A stretch of DNA of 64,000 nt from Glycomyces buryatensis (GCF_004912275.1 NZ_STGY01000056.1:62001-126000); one strand, 5' to 3'. Counted from the first letter of the stretch, positions 26,513 to 35,132 are shown. A program made the numbers and translations. Notes: generated by a model from the letters alone, not told the origin.

Positions 26513-27372
26513 CGGCCGGCGTCCTTGGGTTGCAGGTCGAACAGGGTCGGTTGGGCGGTGAGGTCGCGGTTGGACCAGATGACCTCGGTGCGCTCGTGCC
26601 AGGTGCCGCCCTGGCTGGTCCCCGAGGCGATCGCGACGCGGTGCCAGCCGGGGTACAGCTCCCGGTACAGCTCGGAGTCGTAGCCCGACAGGACGACGGC
26701 GGCGCGGCAGGTGTGCAGGGCTTCGGCGAGGGCCTGGTGGTCGGTCTCGGTACGCATCTCGTGCCGGTAGTTGCGGGCCCGGGTCGAGCCGAGGTAGGGC
26801 GGGTCGACGTACAGCAGCACGCCCGAATGGCGGCCGTAGGCGGCGATGACCTCGAGCGCGGGCCGAGCTTCAAGGGAGACGCCCCGGAGCCTGGCGGCTG
26901 CGGCGGGCATGCGGGAGCGGTAGGCGTCCAAGTAGGCCGGCATACCGATCGATGAGCCGTTGGGGTCTTGGTGGTGGCGCCATCCCACGGCCCGCTGGGT
27001 TCCGGTGCGGGACTGGGTCAGTCGGACCCACACCCGCCGGGCGACCTCGACCTCGCAGGCGTCGACTCCGGCGGGTGCGCAGGCGGCGGCGTATTCGGCC
27101 CGCGAGTGCGGGGTGAGCGCGACCGCCCGCTCGAAGTCGTCGGGGCGGTCGCGCACGATGCGCCAGAACGTCATCAGGTCGCCGTCGAGGTCGTTGACGG
27201 TTTCCATGCGCGCCTTCGGCTTCGTCAACAGGACCGCGAGTGAACCGGCGTAGGGCTCGACGTAGTGCTGATGCGGGACGCGGGAGAGCAGTTCGACGAT
27301 CGGCTCGGCCAGGCGCTGCTTGCCGCCGTAGTACGGCACCGGTGGCTTGACCGCGGTGTCGTTAGGCGGCAT
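26509..27372 (-). CDS. dam: DNA adenine methylase (Dam/D12 class)
   Basis: This 287-residue N6-adenine methyltransferase has the SAM-binding segment PVPYYGGKQRLA at the N-terminus, VEPYAGS and the catalytic DPPY (LLYVDPPYLG). D12-class enzymes usually methylate GATC or a related site. No restriction enzyme is seen nearby, so it is an orphan, probably used to protect or mark the element's DNA or regulate its replication. The ATG at 27372 overlaps the end of the replication gene by 11 bp. Confidence 0.9.
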   Translation of the reverse strand: MPPNDTAVKPPVPYYGGKQRLAEPIVELLSRVPHQHYVEPYAGSLAVLLTKPKARMETVNDLDGDLMTFWRIVRDRPDDFERAVALTPHSRAEYAAACAPAGVDACEVEVARRVWVRLTQSRTGTQRAVGWRHHQDPNGSSIGMPAYLDAYRSRMPAAAARLRGVSLEARPALEVIAAYGRHSGVLLYVDPPYLGSTRARNYRHEMRTETDHQALAEALHTCRAAVVLSGYDSELYRELYPGWHRVAIASGTSQGGTWHERTEVIWSNRDLTAQPTLFDLQPKDAGR

Positions 27373-28510
27373 CGGATCTCGCCCCCGCCGGCAGCAGGCC
27401 GTGCAGCAACCGGCCGGCCTCGACCGGACCGGCGGTGGTGCGGCGGCCTGAGCGGGCCTGTGTCGCACCCGGATCGCGGTACCCCGACCCGTGCTGCCGG
27501 ATCGGGGTGTTGGGCGCGGAGACGGCCCGTGGGGCCGCCTGGTGGATGCGGTTCTCGCGGGGCCGAGGGCACCGAAGGCACGTGTCCGGGTCGGCCGGGT
27601 CCGGGTCGAAGTCGTGGGCGTCGTCGCCCAGCGGCGGCAGATCCGGTTGCGGCGCAGACACTTCGGTAGGCGGATCGGCGGGCAGCTCAGCAAGGCGGTG
27701 CTTGTAAAGTCCCGCGTGGCTGCGGACCTCGGCAAGGTCGGTGGTCAGCTCCGTCGTCAAAGACTCCGCAGACCATCCCGTGTTCAAACGAGCGGCGACG
27801 GCAGCGGTGAGGCGGTGGCGTTGACCGCCAGTGAGGTTGCCGGGCAGGGTGGCGACGAGGGCGACAGCCGCTTTTCGGATTTCGTCGTTTCCCTCCGCCT
27901 CCTCCGGTCGGGCCACTGCGGCGATTGAAGCCGCCGACGGCCCGGAGGGGGTAGGGGGAGGGGGTTCTTTATATATGTTCTTTCTTTGTTGCGGATTAGC
28001 CAACGTTGGCAAAGCCGTCTTAAGTACCCGACCTGCGGATACACCCTGTTTCCCCTGATCAGCAACTTCGGACGGATTTTCCGTCGGAAGTGCCTGCGGG
28101 GCCTCGAATCCGAGGTGTTCGCGCTGCTCAACACCCAAGGACGGATTTTCCGTCGATGGCTCGGCCCGCTTCGCTGCTCGGAGTGCGGCCACGACCGGGT
28201 CGGCAGTGGCGCGGAGGGCTAGTTTCGCGCCGCGAATCTTCCCTTCTGCGTCTCGGATCTTGGACCGCTTGAGGTACCCGGCTTTCTCTAGTCGCCGGAG
28301 GATCACGCGGACCTTGTCGCGCCCAGCGGGTGAGGCGTTGACGATGAAGGATTCGGTGAACTGGAAGCCAGGCTGGTGGCTGCGCAGCCACGTAAGCAAG
28401 CCCAAGTCTTCCCAGTGCAAGCTGGCGCGGCACCATTCCAGGGGGGTGCGGACGTACGGGTCGTCGTACGGCTCGACCTCGAAGAAGTCGACTTCGAAAC
28501 TGCTTGCCAT
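27362..28510 (-). CDS. Winged-helix protein, probable replication initiator
   Basis: This 382-residue protein has an N-terminal winged-helix domain (about 15-95; WCRASLHWEDLGLLTWLRSH, then VRVILRRLEKAGYLKRSKI), a low-complexity linker, and a second helical domain (about 205-275) with GGQRHRLTAAVAARL. A CLRCPRPRE zinc-like motif lies near 315. The arrangement recalls phage DnaD/lambda-O-type initiators. It is encoded directly after the DnaB helicase, so a role in recruiting DnaB is a reasonable inference. The ATG at 28510 follows GAAAGGAG. Its linker coding region is AT-rich and repeat-bearing (see candidate origin). Confidence 0.7.
   Translation of the reverse strand: MASSFEVDFFEVEPYDDPYVRTPLEWCRASLHWEDLGLLTWLRSHQPGFQFTESFIVNASPAGRDKVRVILRRLEKAGYLKRSKIRDAEGKIRGAKLALRATADPVVAALRAAKRAEPSTENPSLGVEQREHLGFEAPQALPTENPSEVADQGKQGVSAGRVLKTALPTLANPQQRKNIYKEPPPPTPSGPSAASIAAVARPEEAEGNDEIRKAAVALVATLPGNLTGGQRHRLTAAVAARLNTGWSAESLTTELTTDLAEVRSHAGLYKHRLAELPADPPTEVSAPQPDLPPLGDDAHDFDPDPADPDTCLRCPRPRENRIHQAAPRAVSAPNTPIRQHGSGYRDPGATQARSGRRTTAGPVEAGRLLHGLLPAGARSDAA
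27963..28155. other. Candidate replication origin of the element
   Basis: Within the initiator gene, 27965-28000 is a strongly AT-rich stretch (TTCTTTATATATGTTCTTTC). About 70-155 bp to its right are two identical 17-bp inverted-repeat elements, GGACGGATTTTCCGTCG, at 28070-28086 and 28139-28155. This iteron-plus-AT-rich layout inside an initiator gene is like the lambda O/ori arrangement. The two repeats are in the same reading frame, so protein-level repetition is an alternative. Confidence 0.45.
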
Positions 28511-28547
28511 GTGGGGTCACTCCTTTCGATGGGCCGTCCCTGGATAT

Positions 28548-29912
28548 TCAGGCGAGGGAGACGATGCGGGCTTTGTGGAGTTGGGCGGCGGCGGTGACGG
28601 TGCCGCACTGTCCGGAGCGGTGTTTGGCGATGATGATGTCGATCTCGCCCTTGCGGGGTGTGTCAGGCGTGTAGTAGTCCTCGCGGTGGAGCATGAGGAC
28701 GACGTCGCTGTCCTGTTCGATCGCGCCGGACTCGCGCAGGTCTGAGAGCATCGGGCGTTTGTCCTGTCGCCCTTCGACATTGCGGTTGAGCTGGGCGAGG
28801 GCGACGATCGGGCAGCCCAGATCCTTGGCCAGTAGTTTCAGGCCGCGGCTGATCTCGGCGATGTCCCGTTCGCGGGAATCGCCCCGACTGCCTGAGGGCA
28901 TCAGCTGCAGGTAGTCGACGACGACCAGGCCGAGCCCGCCGACGGCCCGATGCTGGGCGTCCAAGCGCCGTGCACGCGAACGCAGCCGGGTGATGGTGGT
29001 GTCGGTGGCCGCGTCGATGAACAACGGCGCGTCGGCGAGCTTCGCCGCGCCAGAGACGGTGCGGGCGATCTGGTCGTCGGGGATGCGCGCGGTGCCGGTG
29101 AACCAGGCGAGGTTCCCGCCGACTTCGGCGCACACCAGACGCGCGGCGAGCTCTTCGCCGCTCATCTCCAACGAGCAGAACAAAGTCGGCACGTTCAGAT
29201 GGAGCGCGGCGTGGCGGGCGAGGTCGCCGCCGAAGACGCTCTTGCCCCCTCCGGGCCGGGCGGCGATCACGATCAACTGGCCCGGACGCATGCCGCCGAG
29301 GGATCTGTCGAGGTCGGCCAGTCCGGTAGACAGCCCGACCTCGGTCTCGTCGGCTTCGAGGCCGTCGATCACACCGGTCAGGTAGTCGGCCAACGGGGTC
29401 GGCCCGGCGGTCGTCTCGGTGTCGACGGCGTCCAGGAACGTCTTCTCAGCCAGGACCAGGAGCTCGTCGAGATCGCGGCCGCCGTCGTTGTAGCCGATCT
29501 GGGAGACGTAGGTGCCGGCGGCGATCACTCGCCGCTGGATGGCCTTGTCGCGCACGATCCGCGCGTAGTATCCCGCGTTCGCCGCCGTCGGGACGGACTC
29601 GAGCAGCTCGTGGAGGTAGAGGCCGCCGCCGATCCTCACCAGTTGCCCGGTGTCGTTGAGCGCGGCGGCGATGGTGACCGCGTCGGCCGGCTCGGAGCGG
29701 GAGAACTGCGAGCAGATCGCTTCGAAGACGGCTGTGTGCGCGGGCTTGTAGAAGTCGTCGGGGCGCAATAGCTCGACGACGTCGGCGATGGCGTCGGAGC
29801 TCATGAGCATGCCGCCCAGGACCGAACGTTCGGCCATCACATCGTGGGGCGGGGTCCGGTCGAAGACGCGCGCTTCGGGCTGTTCTTGGGCAGCAGTGGT
29901 CGCCACTGTCAT
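28548..29912 (-). CDS. dnaB: Replicative DNA helicase, DnaB family
   Basis: This 454-residue protein has the DnaB N-terminal domain (about 25-125; AERSVLGGMLMSSDAIADV) and the RecA-like C-terminal domain with Walker A ARPGGGKS, the GLVVVDYLQLM Walker B region and GREISRGLK-like motif IAEISRGLK. It is complete and close in length to host DnaB. As part of the element it probably unwinds the element's own origin. The ATG at 29912 follows AGAAAGG. A chromosomal dnaB would be elsewhere. Confidence 0.92.
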   Translation of the reverse strand: MTVATTAAQEQPEARVFDRTPPHDVMAERSVLGGMLMSSDAIADVVELLRPDDFYKPAHTAVFEAICSQFSRSEPADAVTIAAALNDTGQLVRIGGGLYLHELLESVPTAANAGYYARIVRDKAIQRRVIAAGTYVSQIGYNDGGRDLDELLVLAEKTFLDAVDTETTAGPTPLADYLTGVIDGLEADETEVGLSTGLADLDRSLGGMRPGQLIVIAARPGGGKSVFGGDLARHAALHLNVPTLFCSLEMSGEELAARLVCAEVGGNLAWFTGTARIPDDQIARTVSGAAKLADAPLFIDAATDTTITRLRSRARRLDAQHRAVGGLGLVVVDYLQLMPSGSRGDSRERDIAEISRGLKLLAKDLGCPIVALAQLNRNVEGRQDKRPMLSDLRESGAIEQDSDVVLMLHREDYYTPDTPRKGEIDIIIAKHRSGQCGTVTAAAQLHKARIVSLA

Positions 29913-29954
29913 ACTGTGTGGGCCTTTCTGATCAGCAGATGGTTGGGAAGCGGG

Positions 29955-29989
29955 CCCGGCGCGCACCGCCAAGTACTGCGCCGGGCCGT
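29955..29989 (-). terminator. Intra-operon hairpin, 10-bp stem
   Basis: GGCCCGGCGC and GCGCCGGGCC form a perfect stem with a 15-base loop in the gap before dnaB. It belongs to the series of hairpins in the operon's intergenic gaps. Confidence 0.5.
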
Positions 29990-30011
29990 TGTCGTATTCG
30001 GGCAGGTGGCC

Positions 30012-30197
30012 TCAGGACTCGAGCTTGAAGATCCCCATGATGGAGAGGTTGGCCAGGCGTTTTTGGTCGCGAATCAGGTGGGCGACCGAATCAATCGCGT
30101 TCTCGGAGTTGAGCGGGTGGCGGGTGGCAACGGTCGTTCTCCCGTAGGAGGTCGGTGACTCGTCGATGTTGAGGAAGTTGACGTAGTTCCAGTGCAT
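30012..30197 (-). CDS. Small hypothetical protein
   Basis: This 61-residue protein (HWNYVNFLNIDESPTSYGRT) is preceded by AAGAAAG. Its codon use is less GC-biased than that of its neighbours. No family is recognised. Confidence 0.5.
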   Translation of the reverse strand: MHWNYVNFLNIDESPTSYGRTTVATRHPLNSENAIDSVAHLIRDQKRLANLSIMGIFKLES

Positions 30198-30228
30198 ACT
30201 TTCTTTTTTCTTGATGTGAGCGGGCGGT

Positions 30229-30711
30229 TTAGTTCAGGACCGCGAGGATGACGGTGGCGGTCCCGAGTGCGAGCGCGCCACCGGTCATGCGGAGCGCCCA
30301 TTTCAGGCGCCGCCACTTGGCGGCGACGATGCGCGCCAGATGGTTGTGTTCAGCGGCGAGTGCGGTCAGCCGCCATTTGGGGGCGGTGGCTTTGCGCCGG
30401 GCGGTGGTGAGTGTGGCTTCGACGTCTCCGATGCCGAGTTGGCCCGGCGGTTGGGGCCAGACCACGCCTCCGAGGATCGCGATAGCCGCCAATGAAAATC
30501 CAGCGGCTGGCCAGGCGGTGATGGCGGCGATGGCTGGCAAGTGGGCGAACACGCCGGTGGCGACTGCGCCGACAATGCTGGGAATCAGGACGCTGCCGAG
30601 CAATTGCGCCTTGCTATCGGCCGCGCGAGTGTGCTCGCGCAGTGCCACGATCGTTTCCTTCAAATCGTGTTCGACAGCCTGGTCGATCGGATTGGGAGGA
30701 GGACTGGTCAA
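30229..30711 (-). CDS. Membrane protein resembling Pycsar effector PycTM (DUF5706-like)
   Basis: This 160-residue protein has an N-terminal helix bearing LREHTRAADSKAQLLGSVL, two adjoining membrane helices, a cytoplasmic middle and a third, C-terminal membrane segment. This order and the ADSKAQLL signature match the DUF5706/Pycsar-effector family, whose PycTM members damage the membrane when a cyclic pyrimidine binds. No Pycsar cyclase is adjacent. It could instead be an ordinary AICE membrane protein that spreads DNA or excludes entry. The assignment is by eye and tentative. Confidence 0.5.
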   Translation of the reverse strand: MTSPPPNPIDQAVEHDLKETIVALREHTRAADSKAQLLGSVLIPSIVGAVATGVFAHLPAIAAITAWPAAGFSLAAIAILGGVVWPQPPGQLGIGDVEATLTTARRKATAPKWRLTALAAEHNHLARIVAAKWRRLKWALRMTGGALALGTATVILAVLN

Positions 30712-30823
30712 GGCGGAACCCCTTCAACGCTCATATGGTGGATCTGTGGTTGGACCGGTGTGGACCATGCAGGCAGCGCACCAGGCCTTCTCATTTCGGT
30801 GGAGCGGATGACGATCGGGCCGG

Positions 30824-31054
30824 TCAGCGGCCGGTATCGGTCGGGGTGTCGTTGGCGGCTGGGAGGTCGAGTTGCTTGATGGCCTTATTGGTGTAGCGGG
30901 CGGCGCGGCGCATGACACCGCGTTGGATCGGCGTGGGCTTGTTGCCCGCCCACAAGGGGTACTTGGCGGTGAGGACGCGGGCGGCCTCTTCGAGATGGAA
31001 TTTCGCCCGGTTGCGGGTCTCGGTGAAGTCCGGTGCGATCGGGTCGTCAGGCAT
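30824..31054 (-). CDS. Small hypothetical protein downstream of TraB
   Basis: This 76-residue basic helical protein (FHLEEAARVLTAKYPLWAGN) has no recognised family. The ATG at 31054 follows AGGAAGGG and overlaps the translocase stop, so the two are coupled. Confidence 0.6.
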   Translation of the reverse strand: MPDDPIAPDFTETRNRAKFHLEEAARVLTAKYPLWAGNKPTPIQRGVMRRAARYTNKAIKQLDLPAANDTPTDTGR

Positions 31055-33068
31055 GGGGCCCTTCCTGGTCGTGGTGGACGGGGACGGCCTCGTAGCGGCC
31101 GTGCCCGACTTTGCGGATGAGCGCGGGAACGGTGGTGAGCGTCTTGAGGATGTTGTGGACCTGGCGTTCGGACAATCCGGTCGCCTCTTGCAACTTGACG
31201 GGCTGGTCGGCGCCGTCGCGGATGAGCGCGAGGACCTTCCGAGCGGTGTCGGTGAGGTTCGCTTCGGCCTCGACGGCCGGGTCGAACTGAGCCCAGGTGG
31301 GGAAGGCGATGACCTGCCCGTAGTGCTCGCCGTCGTTCCCGGCAGTTGAAGCGTTCGTGTCTTTGTCGTCGTGTTCAACCGGCGCGATGCCGGCGCGCGC
31401 CGATGCCACGAGCGCGCGCATCTGGTCGAGTCGTTCGGTGTCGCTCTGGTGTCGGCCGGCGTAGGCCGGTCCGGCCTGGGTCGCCGAACCCATGTCGAGC
31501 CGGGCGCGCTGTGAGAGCGGGATCTGGTCGAACCAGTCCGTGGACGCGCCGGGGTCGTCGCCGAGGTGGTAGGCGCGGAACGGGGCCGAACGTCCGATGG
31601 AGCGGCCGTCGCCGCCGACCGGCGCCGACCGGTAGCCATAGCCGGGGACGTCGGGCAACAGGGTCGGGTCGATGCCGTCGGCCACGCCGCCGACGAGGTC
31701 CTTGGTGTTGCTCGACGTGGTCTTGAGCATGATCAGGTTCGAGGAGACGATGTTGTTGCGCAGCGCCTCATCACCGAAGGTGCCCAGGTCGAGCTGCTGG
31801 TCGCCACCGAGGGGCTGGACACCGACCTTGCGGCCCCGGCGGGCTAGGTCGAGCAGAGCCTCACGGATCTCCTTGTCCTTGCAGGCGGTGGAGAACTCGT
31901 CGATGACGATCATCAGCGCCGGACGCTGGGGGGAGGGAGTGAACCCGTCCCAGCCTTCAACGCTGTTCTCGGCCTTCCGGAACTTCATGACACGCTGCGC
32001 GGTGCGAAGCATCGTCTTGATCGCTTCCATGCCGCGGGCGCACCAGTCGGCGTTGGCCGCCATGGCCGTGGAGGAGGCGCCATCTTCGGGGTCGCCGTAC
32101 CAGACCACGGTGCGGCCGTCGGCGATCAGGGAGTGGCAGATGATGTCGATGATGCGGGACTTGCCCGATCCCTTCTGGCCGACGACGAACCCGCCGTGGA
32201 AGGTGTTCGGTTCGAACACCCGCCAGTTCGCAGTGCCCGCGCCGTCGGTGTGGGGGCCGAGGCGGATCTGCTCGATCGCCCTGTCGAATGTGGGCCCGGT
32301 GTAGGGGACGGTCGTGCCGATCGGGCGGCCGGTGACCACGGTCAAACGCCCCAGAGAGGCGTCTTCGAAGTCGGGGTGGTCTTCGACGATGAGCTTGGGT
32401 GCCAGGGTGTTCAGCCCGGTGGCGATCTTGGGGAGGGCGTTGACCGCTTCGGTGAGCGTCTGGGCGCCAGGCACCAGCTGGAGCCGGAACACGATGGTGT
32501 GTTCGGTCTCGAACTCCCAGCTCAGGATCGTGCCGGCCAGGACGCCGCCGGACTTGGCCAGGCGCTCGGTCCACTTGACAACCAACTGCTCAGCTGAGCC
32601 AAGCTCAGGTTCGGGTTCGATGATCTCGCCTTCGAGGACCTCGGTGACGGGCAAGGCGTTCGGGTCGGGGTTGGCCAGGCGCCGCGGGGCCCACCAGGGC
32701 CATGAGACCGGGAGCCAGAGGGTGGCGCCGATGGCGGCGGCGGTCAGGGACGGGCCGGCCACTACCCACACCAGCGACCACCCGCACGCCAGGGCGATGG
32801 CGGCTGAGGCGGCGAGGACGCGGGAGCGGGGCCAGGTGCGAGCTTTCGCGGCGATCGCGACGGCGACGGCGGCAACGGCCGTGGTGGCAACGGTCGCGGC
32901 GATGACCAGACCGAGCAGATCGGCGAAGGCGGCCAGGACCCAACCGAGAGTGGCTGCGGCGCAGGCCAAGCCGGCCAGCAGGTGCGGCAGTGCCTGAGCG
33001 CGGATCGGGCCGGCCTCGGATTCGGCGGTGACGAAGCGCCCCTTGTCGTCGCGGCTGATCGCCGTCAT
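31047..33068 (-). CDS. traB: FtsK/SpoIIIE-type conjugative DNA translocase (TraB)
   Basis: This 673-residue translocase pumps double-stranded DNA between mycelial cells during AICE transfer. It has N-terminal membrane helices (about 25-140), a RecA-like motor with Walker A GQKGSGKS (about 300), Walker B LMIVIDEF and a GRKVGVQPLGG block, and a C-terminal winged helix (about 595-660; LQEATGLSERQVHNILKTL) in the place of the FtsK gamma/TraB DNA-recognition domain. It is the only transfer motor in the element. The ATG at 33068 follows GAAAGGAG. Confidence 0.9.
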   Translation of the reverse strand: MTAISRDDKGRFVTAESEAGPIRAQALPHLLAGLACAAATLGWVLAAFADLLGLVIAATVATTAVAAVAVAIAAKARTWPRSRVLAASAAIALACGWSLVWVVAGPSLTAAAIGATLWLPVSWPWWAPRRLANPDPNALPVTEVLEGEIIEPEPELGSAEQLVVKWTERLAKSGGVLAGTILSWEFETEHTIVFRLQLVPGAQTLTEAVNALPKIATGLNTLAPKLIVEDHPDFEDASLGRLTVVTGRPIGTTVPYTGPTFDRAIEQIRLGPHTDGAGTANWRVFEPNTFHGGFVVGQKGSGKSRIIDIICHSLIADGRTVVWYGDPEDGASSTAMAANADWCARGMEAIKTMLRTAQRVMKFRKAENSVEGWDGFTPSPQRPALMIVIDEFSTACKDKEIREALLDLARRGRKVGVQPLGGDQQLDLGTFGDEALRNNIVSSNLIMLKTTSSNTKDLVGGVADGIDPTLLPDVPGYGYRSAPVGGDGRSIGRSAPFRAYHLGDDPGASTDWFDQIPLSQRARLDMGSATQAGPAYAGRHQSDTERLDQMRALVASARAGIAPVEHDDKDTNASTAGNDGEHYGQVIAFPTWAQFDPAVEAEANLTDTARKVLALIRDGADQPVKLQEATGLSERQVHNILKTLTTVPALIRKVGHGRYEAVPVHHDQEGPHA

Positions 33069-33095
33069 GGTCGTCTGCTCCTTTCGATGGTTGGG

Positions 33096-33122
33096 GGCGG
33101 CAGGGCCACCGGCCCTGCCGCC
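33096..33122 (-). terminator. Intra-operon hairpin, 12-bp stem
   Basis: GGCGGCAGGGCC pairs perfectly with GGCCCTGCCGCC across a three-base loop, between the upstream stop codon (33132) and the traB start (33068). Being 5' of traB, it could limit traB expression. Confidence 0.65.
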
Positions 33123-33131
33123 GTTGGGTGA

Positions 33132-33428
33132 TTACCCGCCGAGCAGGTATTCCTTGTTACCGGCCGACGGAGCCGCGCGGAGGGCGTCGGCCACGGACTG
33201 GTGACGGCCGATCTCGGCCGCAAATTCGTTGAAGGCGGTCCTCGCAGCGCTCAGGCCCTCCAGCGCTCGGTGCAGCGCTGAGATGGGCTCGTTGTCAACC
33301 CCGGCGTCTAGAAGAGAAGCTCTCGACTGGTCGACGGCGACCATCGCGTTGGTGATCTGCTCCATCATTTCGGCGCTGAAGCGCAGAGCGGCGGGGAGAG
33401 TGGGGACCTCGCCTGAGGTGTTCGACAT
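33132..33428 (-). CDS. Nested in-frame gene: C-terminal 98-residue product
   Basis: Inside the 513-residue gene an AGGAGG (33434-33439) lies five bases before an in-frame ATG at 33428. Translation from here would give a separate 98-residue, all-helical domain (SAEMMEQITNAMVAVDQSRA). This is the best Shine-Dalgarno in the region and falls exactly at a linker-domain boundary, so a second, soluble product is likely. Confidence 0.6.
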   Translation of the reverse strand: MSNTSGEVPTLPAALRFSAEMMEQITNAMVAVDQSRASLLDAGVDNEPISALHRALEGLSAARTAFNEFAAEIGRHQSVADALRAAPSAGNKEYLLGG

Positions 33429-34673
33429 GGATTCCTCCTGGATGTTGTTGTTGATCGGTTCGTTGTCGGACGGGTTCTGGTCAGAGGTAGCTGCGGGCTG
33501 CTCCTGTTGGGCCTGTTCGTGATCGAGCAATTCGTCCCAGGCAAAGCCGGGCCATTTCCAGTCCTCTGGTGCGCCGTCGGGCCGTTCGGGTATGGCGACG
33601 CCGCGGTTCAGCAGCCACTGGGTTCGGATCTTGCGTTCGTCCTCGGCGTCGTCGCCGGAGGCTTGTTTGCGGATGAGGTCGGCCCACAGCCGGTCCTTCG
33701 GCTCGCCGCCGACGTCCTCCAGCAGCTGCGCGTAGGCGCGCGGCGGCGCGGACTTGTAGGCATGGGAGTAGCCGTAGGAGTCGTCGTAGGCGTTGCGCGC
33801 CATGTCCCGGGCATGGTCGAGCAGTTTCTCCTGCCGCTGCCCGGGAGTAACCCACTCGCCAAGGTCAGGCTTGATCGACTGGCTCGGCAGCACGTGGTCG
33901 GTCAGCAGCCACAGGATGTCGGCGTCGGTCGCGCCGTAGTGCTCGCGCAGGTACTCGTGCTCGGATTCTCGTTCGAGCAGGTGCGGGTTTCGGGCCCCGC
34001 TGAACGCCGACAGTGGATTGGTCCGCGCAGGCTCCGACACGGCTCCGAACGGAGTCCAGTTCATTTCCGTGTCCTCGGCCGCGTGGTTCTCGGCGGCTGT
34101 GCCGCCCTCCCACTCGGGCATGGTCGGGACCTCGATTTCGAAGCCGGTGACCGGTTCTGGCCCGTCATCGACGGTGGCGGGTGGCACCTCCGGCTCGGGT
34201 TCGCGGCTTCGGGGGATCGAGTCGAAGGCGTCGGCGACGGTGTCGCCCGACTTGGTCTCCAACTCCGCATCGATCACGACGGGCGCGCCGAGCGTGTCCT
34301 GGTCGGTGACCTGTTCTTCCGAGTCCGGTTTGGACTTGGTTGGCTCGACCTGGTCGGCGGTCGGGCCGTGGCGGTCGATCGCCTTGGCCCAGCCCGCAAT
34401 CCACTTCGACGCCAGCCACGCCCGCAGCCCGGGCCGGTAGCCGTACTCGTCGATGGTCTTGCGCCGCCGGGCCGCGGCGGACTCCCACGCTTCGTCCATG
34501 TAGAGGCCGAAGCCGCGGCGGTTGCCGTTGGCGCGGTCCTCGCGGCGGGCGGCGAGCTTTTTCATCCGGGCTGTCTCGGTGCCCTTGACGGCATGGATGC
34601 TGTCGGTAACGCGCATGCCGACCGCGTGGGTGAACACGGTGGTGATGGCGGCGATGACAATGAGTTCGATCAT
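33132..34673 (-). CDS. Hypothetical membrane-anchored protein, upstream of traB
   Basis: This 513-residue protein has one N-terminal membrane helix (IELIVIAAITTVFTHAVGM), a basic juxtamembrane region, a disordered acidic middle (about 120-215), a helical domain with REHYGATDADILWLLTDHV, and a glutamine/asparagine-rich linker before a helical C-terminal 98 residues. No family is recognised. Topology and position beside traB suggest an accessory transfer protein. The ATG follows AAGGGG. An internal start with a perfect ribosome site gives a second product (next entry). Confidence 0.62.
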   Translation of the reverse strand: MIELIVIAAITTVFTHAVGMRVTDSIHAVKGTETARMKKLAARREDRANGNRRGFGLYMDEAWESAAARRRKTIDEYGYRPGLRAWLASKWIAGWAKAIDRHGPTADQVEPTKSKPDSEEQVTDQDTLGAPVVIDAELETKSGDTVADAFDSIPRSREPEPEVPPATVDDGPEPVTGFEIEVPTMPEWEGGTAAENHAAEDTEMNWTPFGAVSEPARTNPLSAFSGARNPHLLERESEHEYLREHYGATDADILWLLTDHVLPSQSIKPDLGEWVTPGQRQEKLLDHARDMARNAYDDSYGYSHAYKSAPPRAYAQLLEDVGGEPKDRLWADLIRKQASGDDAEDERKIRTQWLLNRGVAIPERPDGAPEDWKWPGFAWDELLDHEQAQQEQPAATSDQNPSDNEPINNNIQEESMSNTSGEVPTLPAALRFSAEMMEQITNAMVAVDQSRASLLDAGVDNEPISALHRALEGLSAARTAFNEFAAEIGRHQSVADALRAAPSAGNKEYLLGG

Positions 34674-34682
34674 TGCTACCCC

Positions 34683-35072
34683 TTAACCCAGCGCCGTCAG
34701 CGTGCCGAAGACGATGCCGAACATGGGGGCGACCAGCGGCGAGAAGGCGATGCTGGTCCAGTGGACCCAGCCCTTCCCCCCAGCGGACTCGGCCCCGGCC
34801 GGCTCCAGGTTGTTGGGGATCATCACCAGGGTCCAGAACAGGACGATCCCCAGGGCGATCGCCCACCCGGCGGAAGCGCCGAGCAGGGCGCCCGATCCCA
34901 TGGAGGACAGCTCGACCAGCCAGGCGCCGATCTTGCCCAGCCATTCCCCGGCGATGCCGCCGGCGACGCCGAGACCGAACAGGAACAAGAAGACGTACTG
35001 GGCTTTCGGGTGGACTTTGAACAGCGCGAGCACCGCCCAGGTGATCAGGCTGCCGGTTGCGATGAATTCCAT
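34683..35072 (-). CDS. Small membrane protein, four helices
   Basis: This 129-residue protein has about four hydrophobic segments (TGSLITWAVLALF, YVFLFLFGLGVAGGIAG, GASAGWAIALGIVLFW and a C-terminal one). It probably belongs with the Spd-type spread proteins that AICEs use for intramycelial movement. No named family is recognised. The ATG at 35072 follows GAGG. Confidence 0.6.
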   Translation of the reverse strand: MEFIATGSLITWAVLALFKVHPKAQYVFLFLFGLGVAGGIAGEWLGKIGAWLVELSSMGSGALLGASAGWAIALGIVLFWTLVMIPNNLEPAGAESAGGKGWVHWTSIAFSPLVAPMFGIVFGTLTALG

Positions 35073-35132
35073 GAGTCGTACCTCGTTTCGGTGTAGTCGA
35101 TTGCGGTGGAAAGGGTTCGATGCGGAAGTGGT

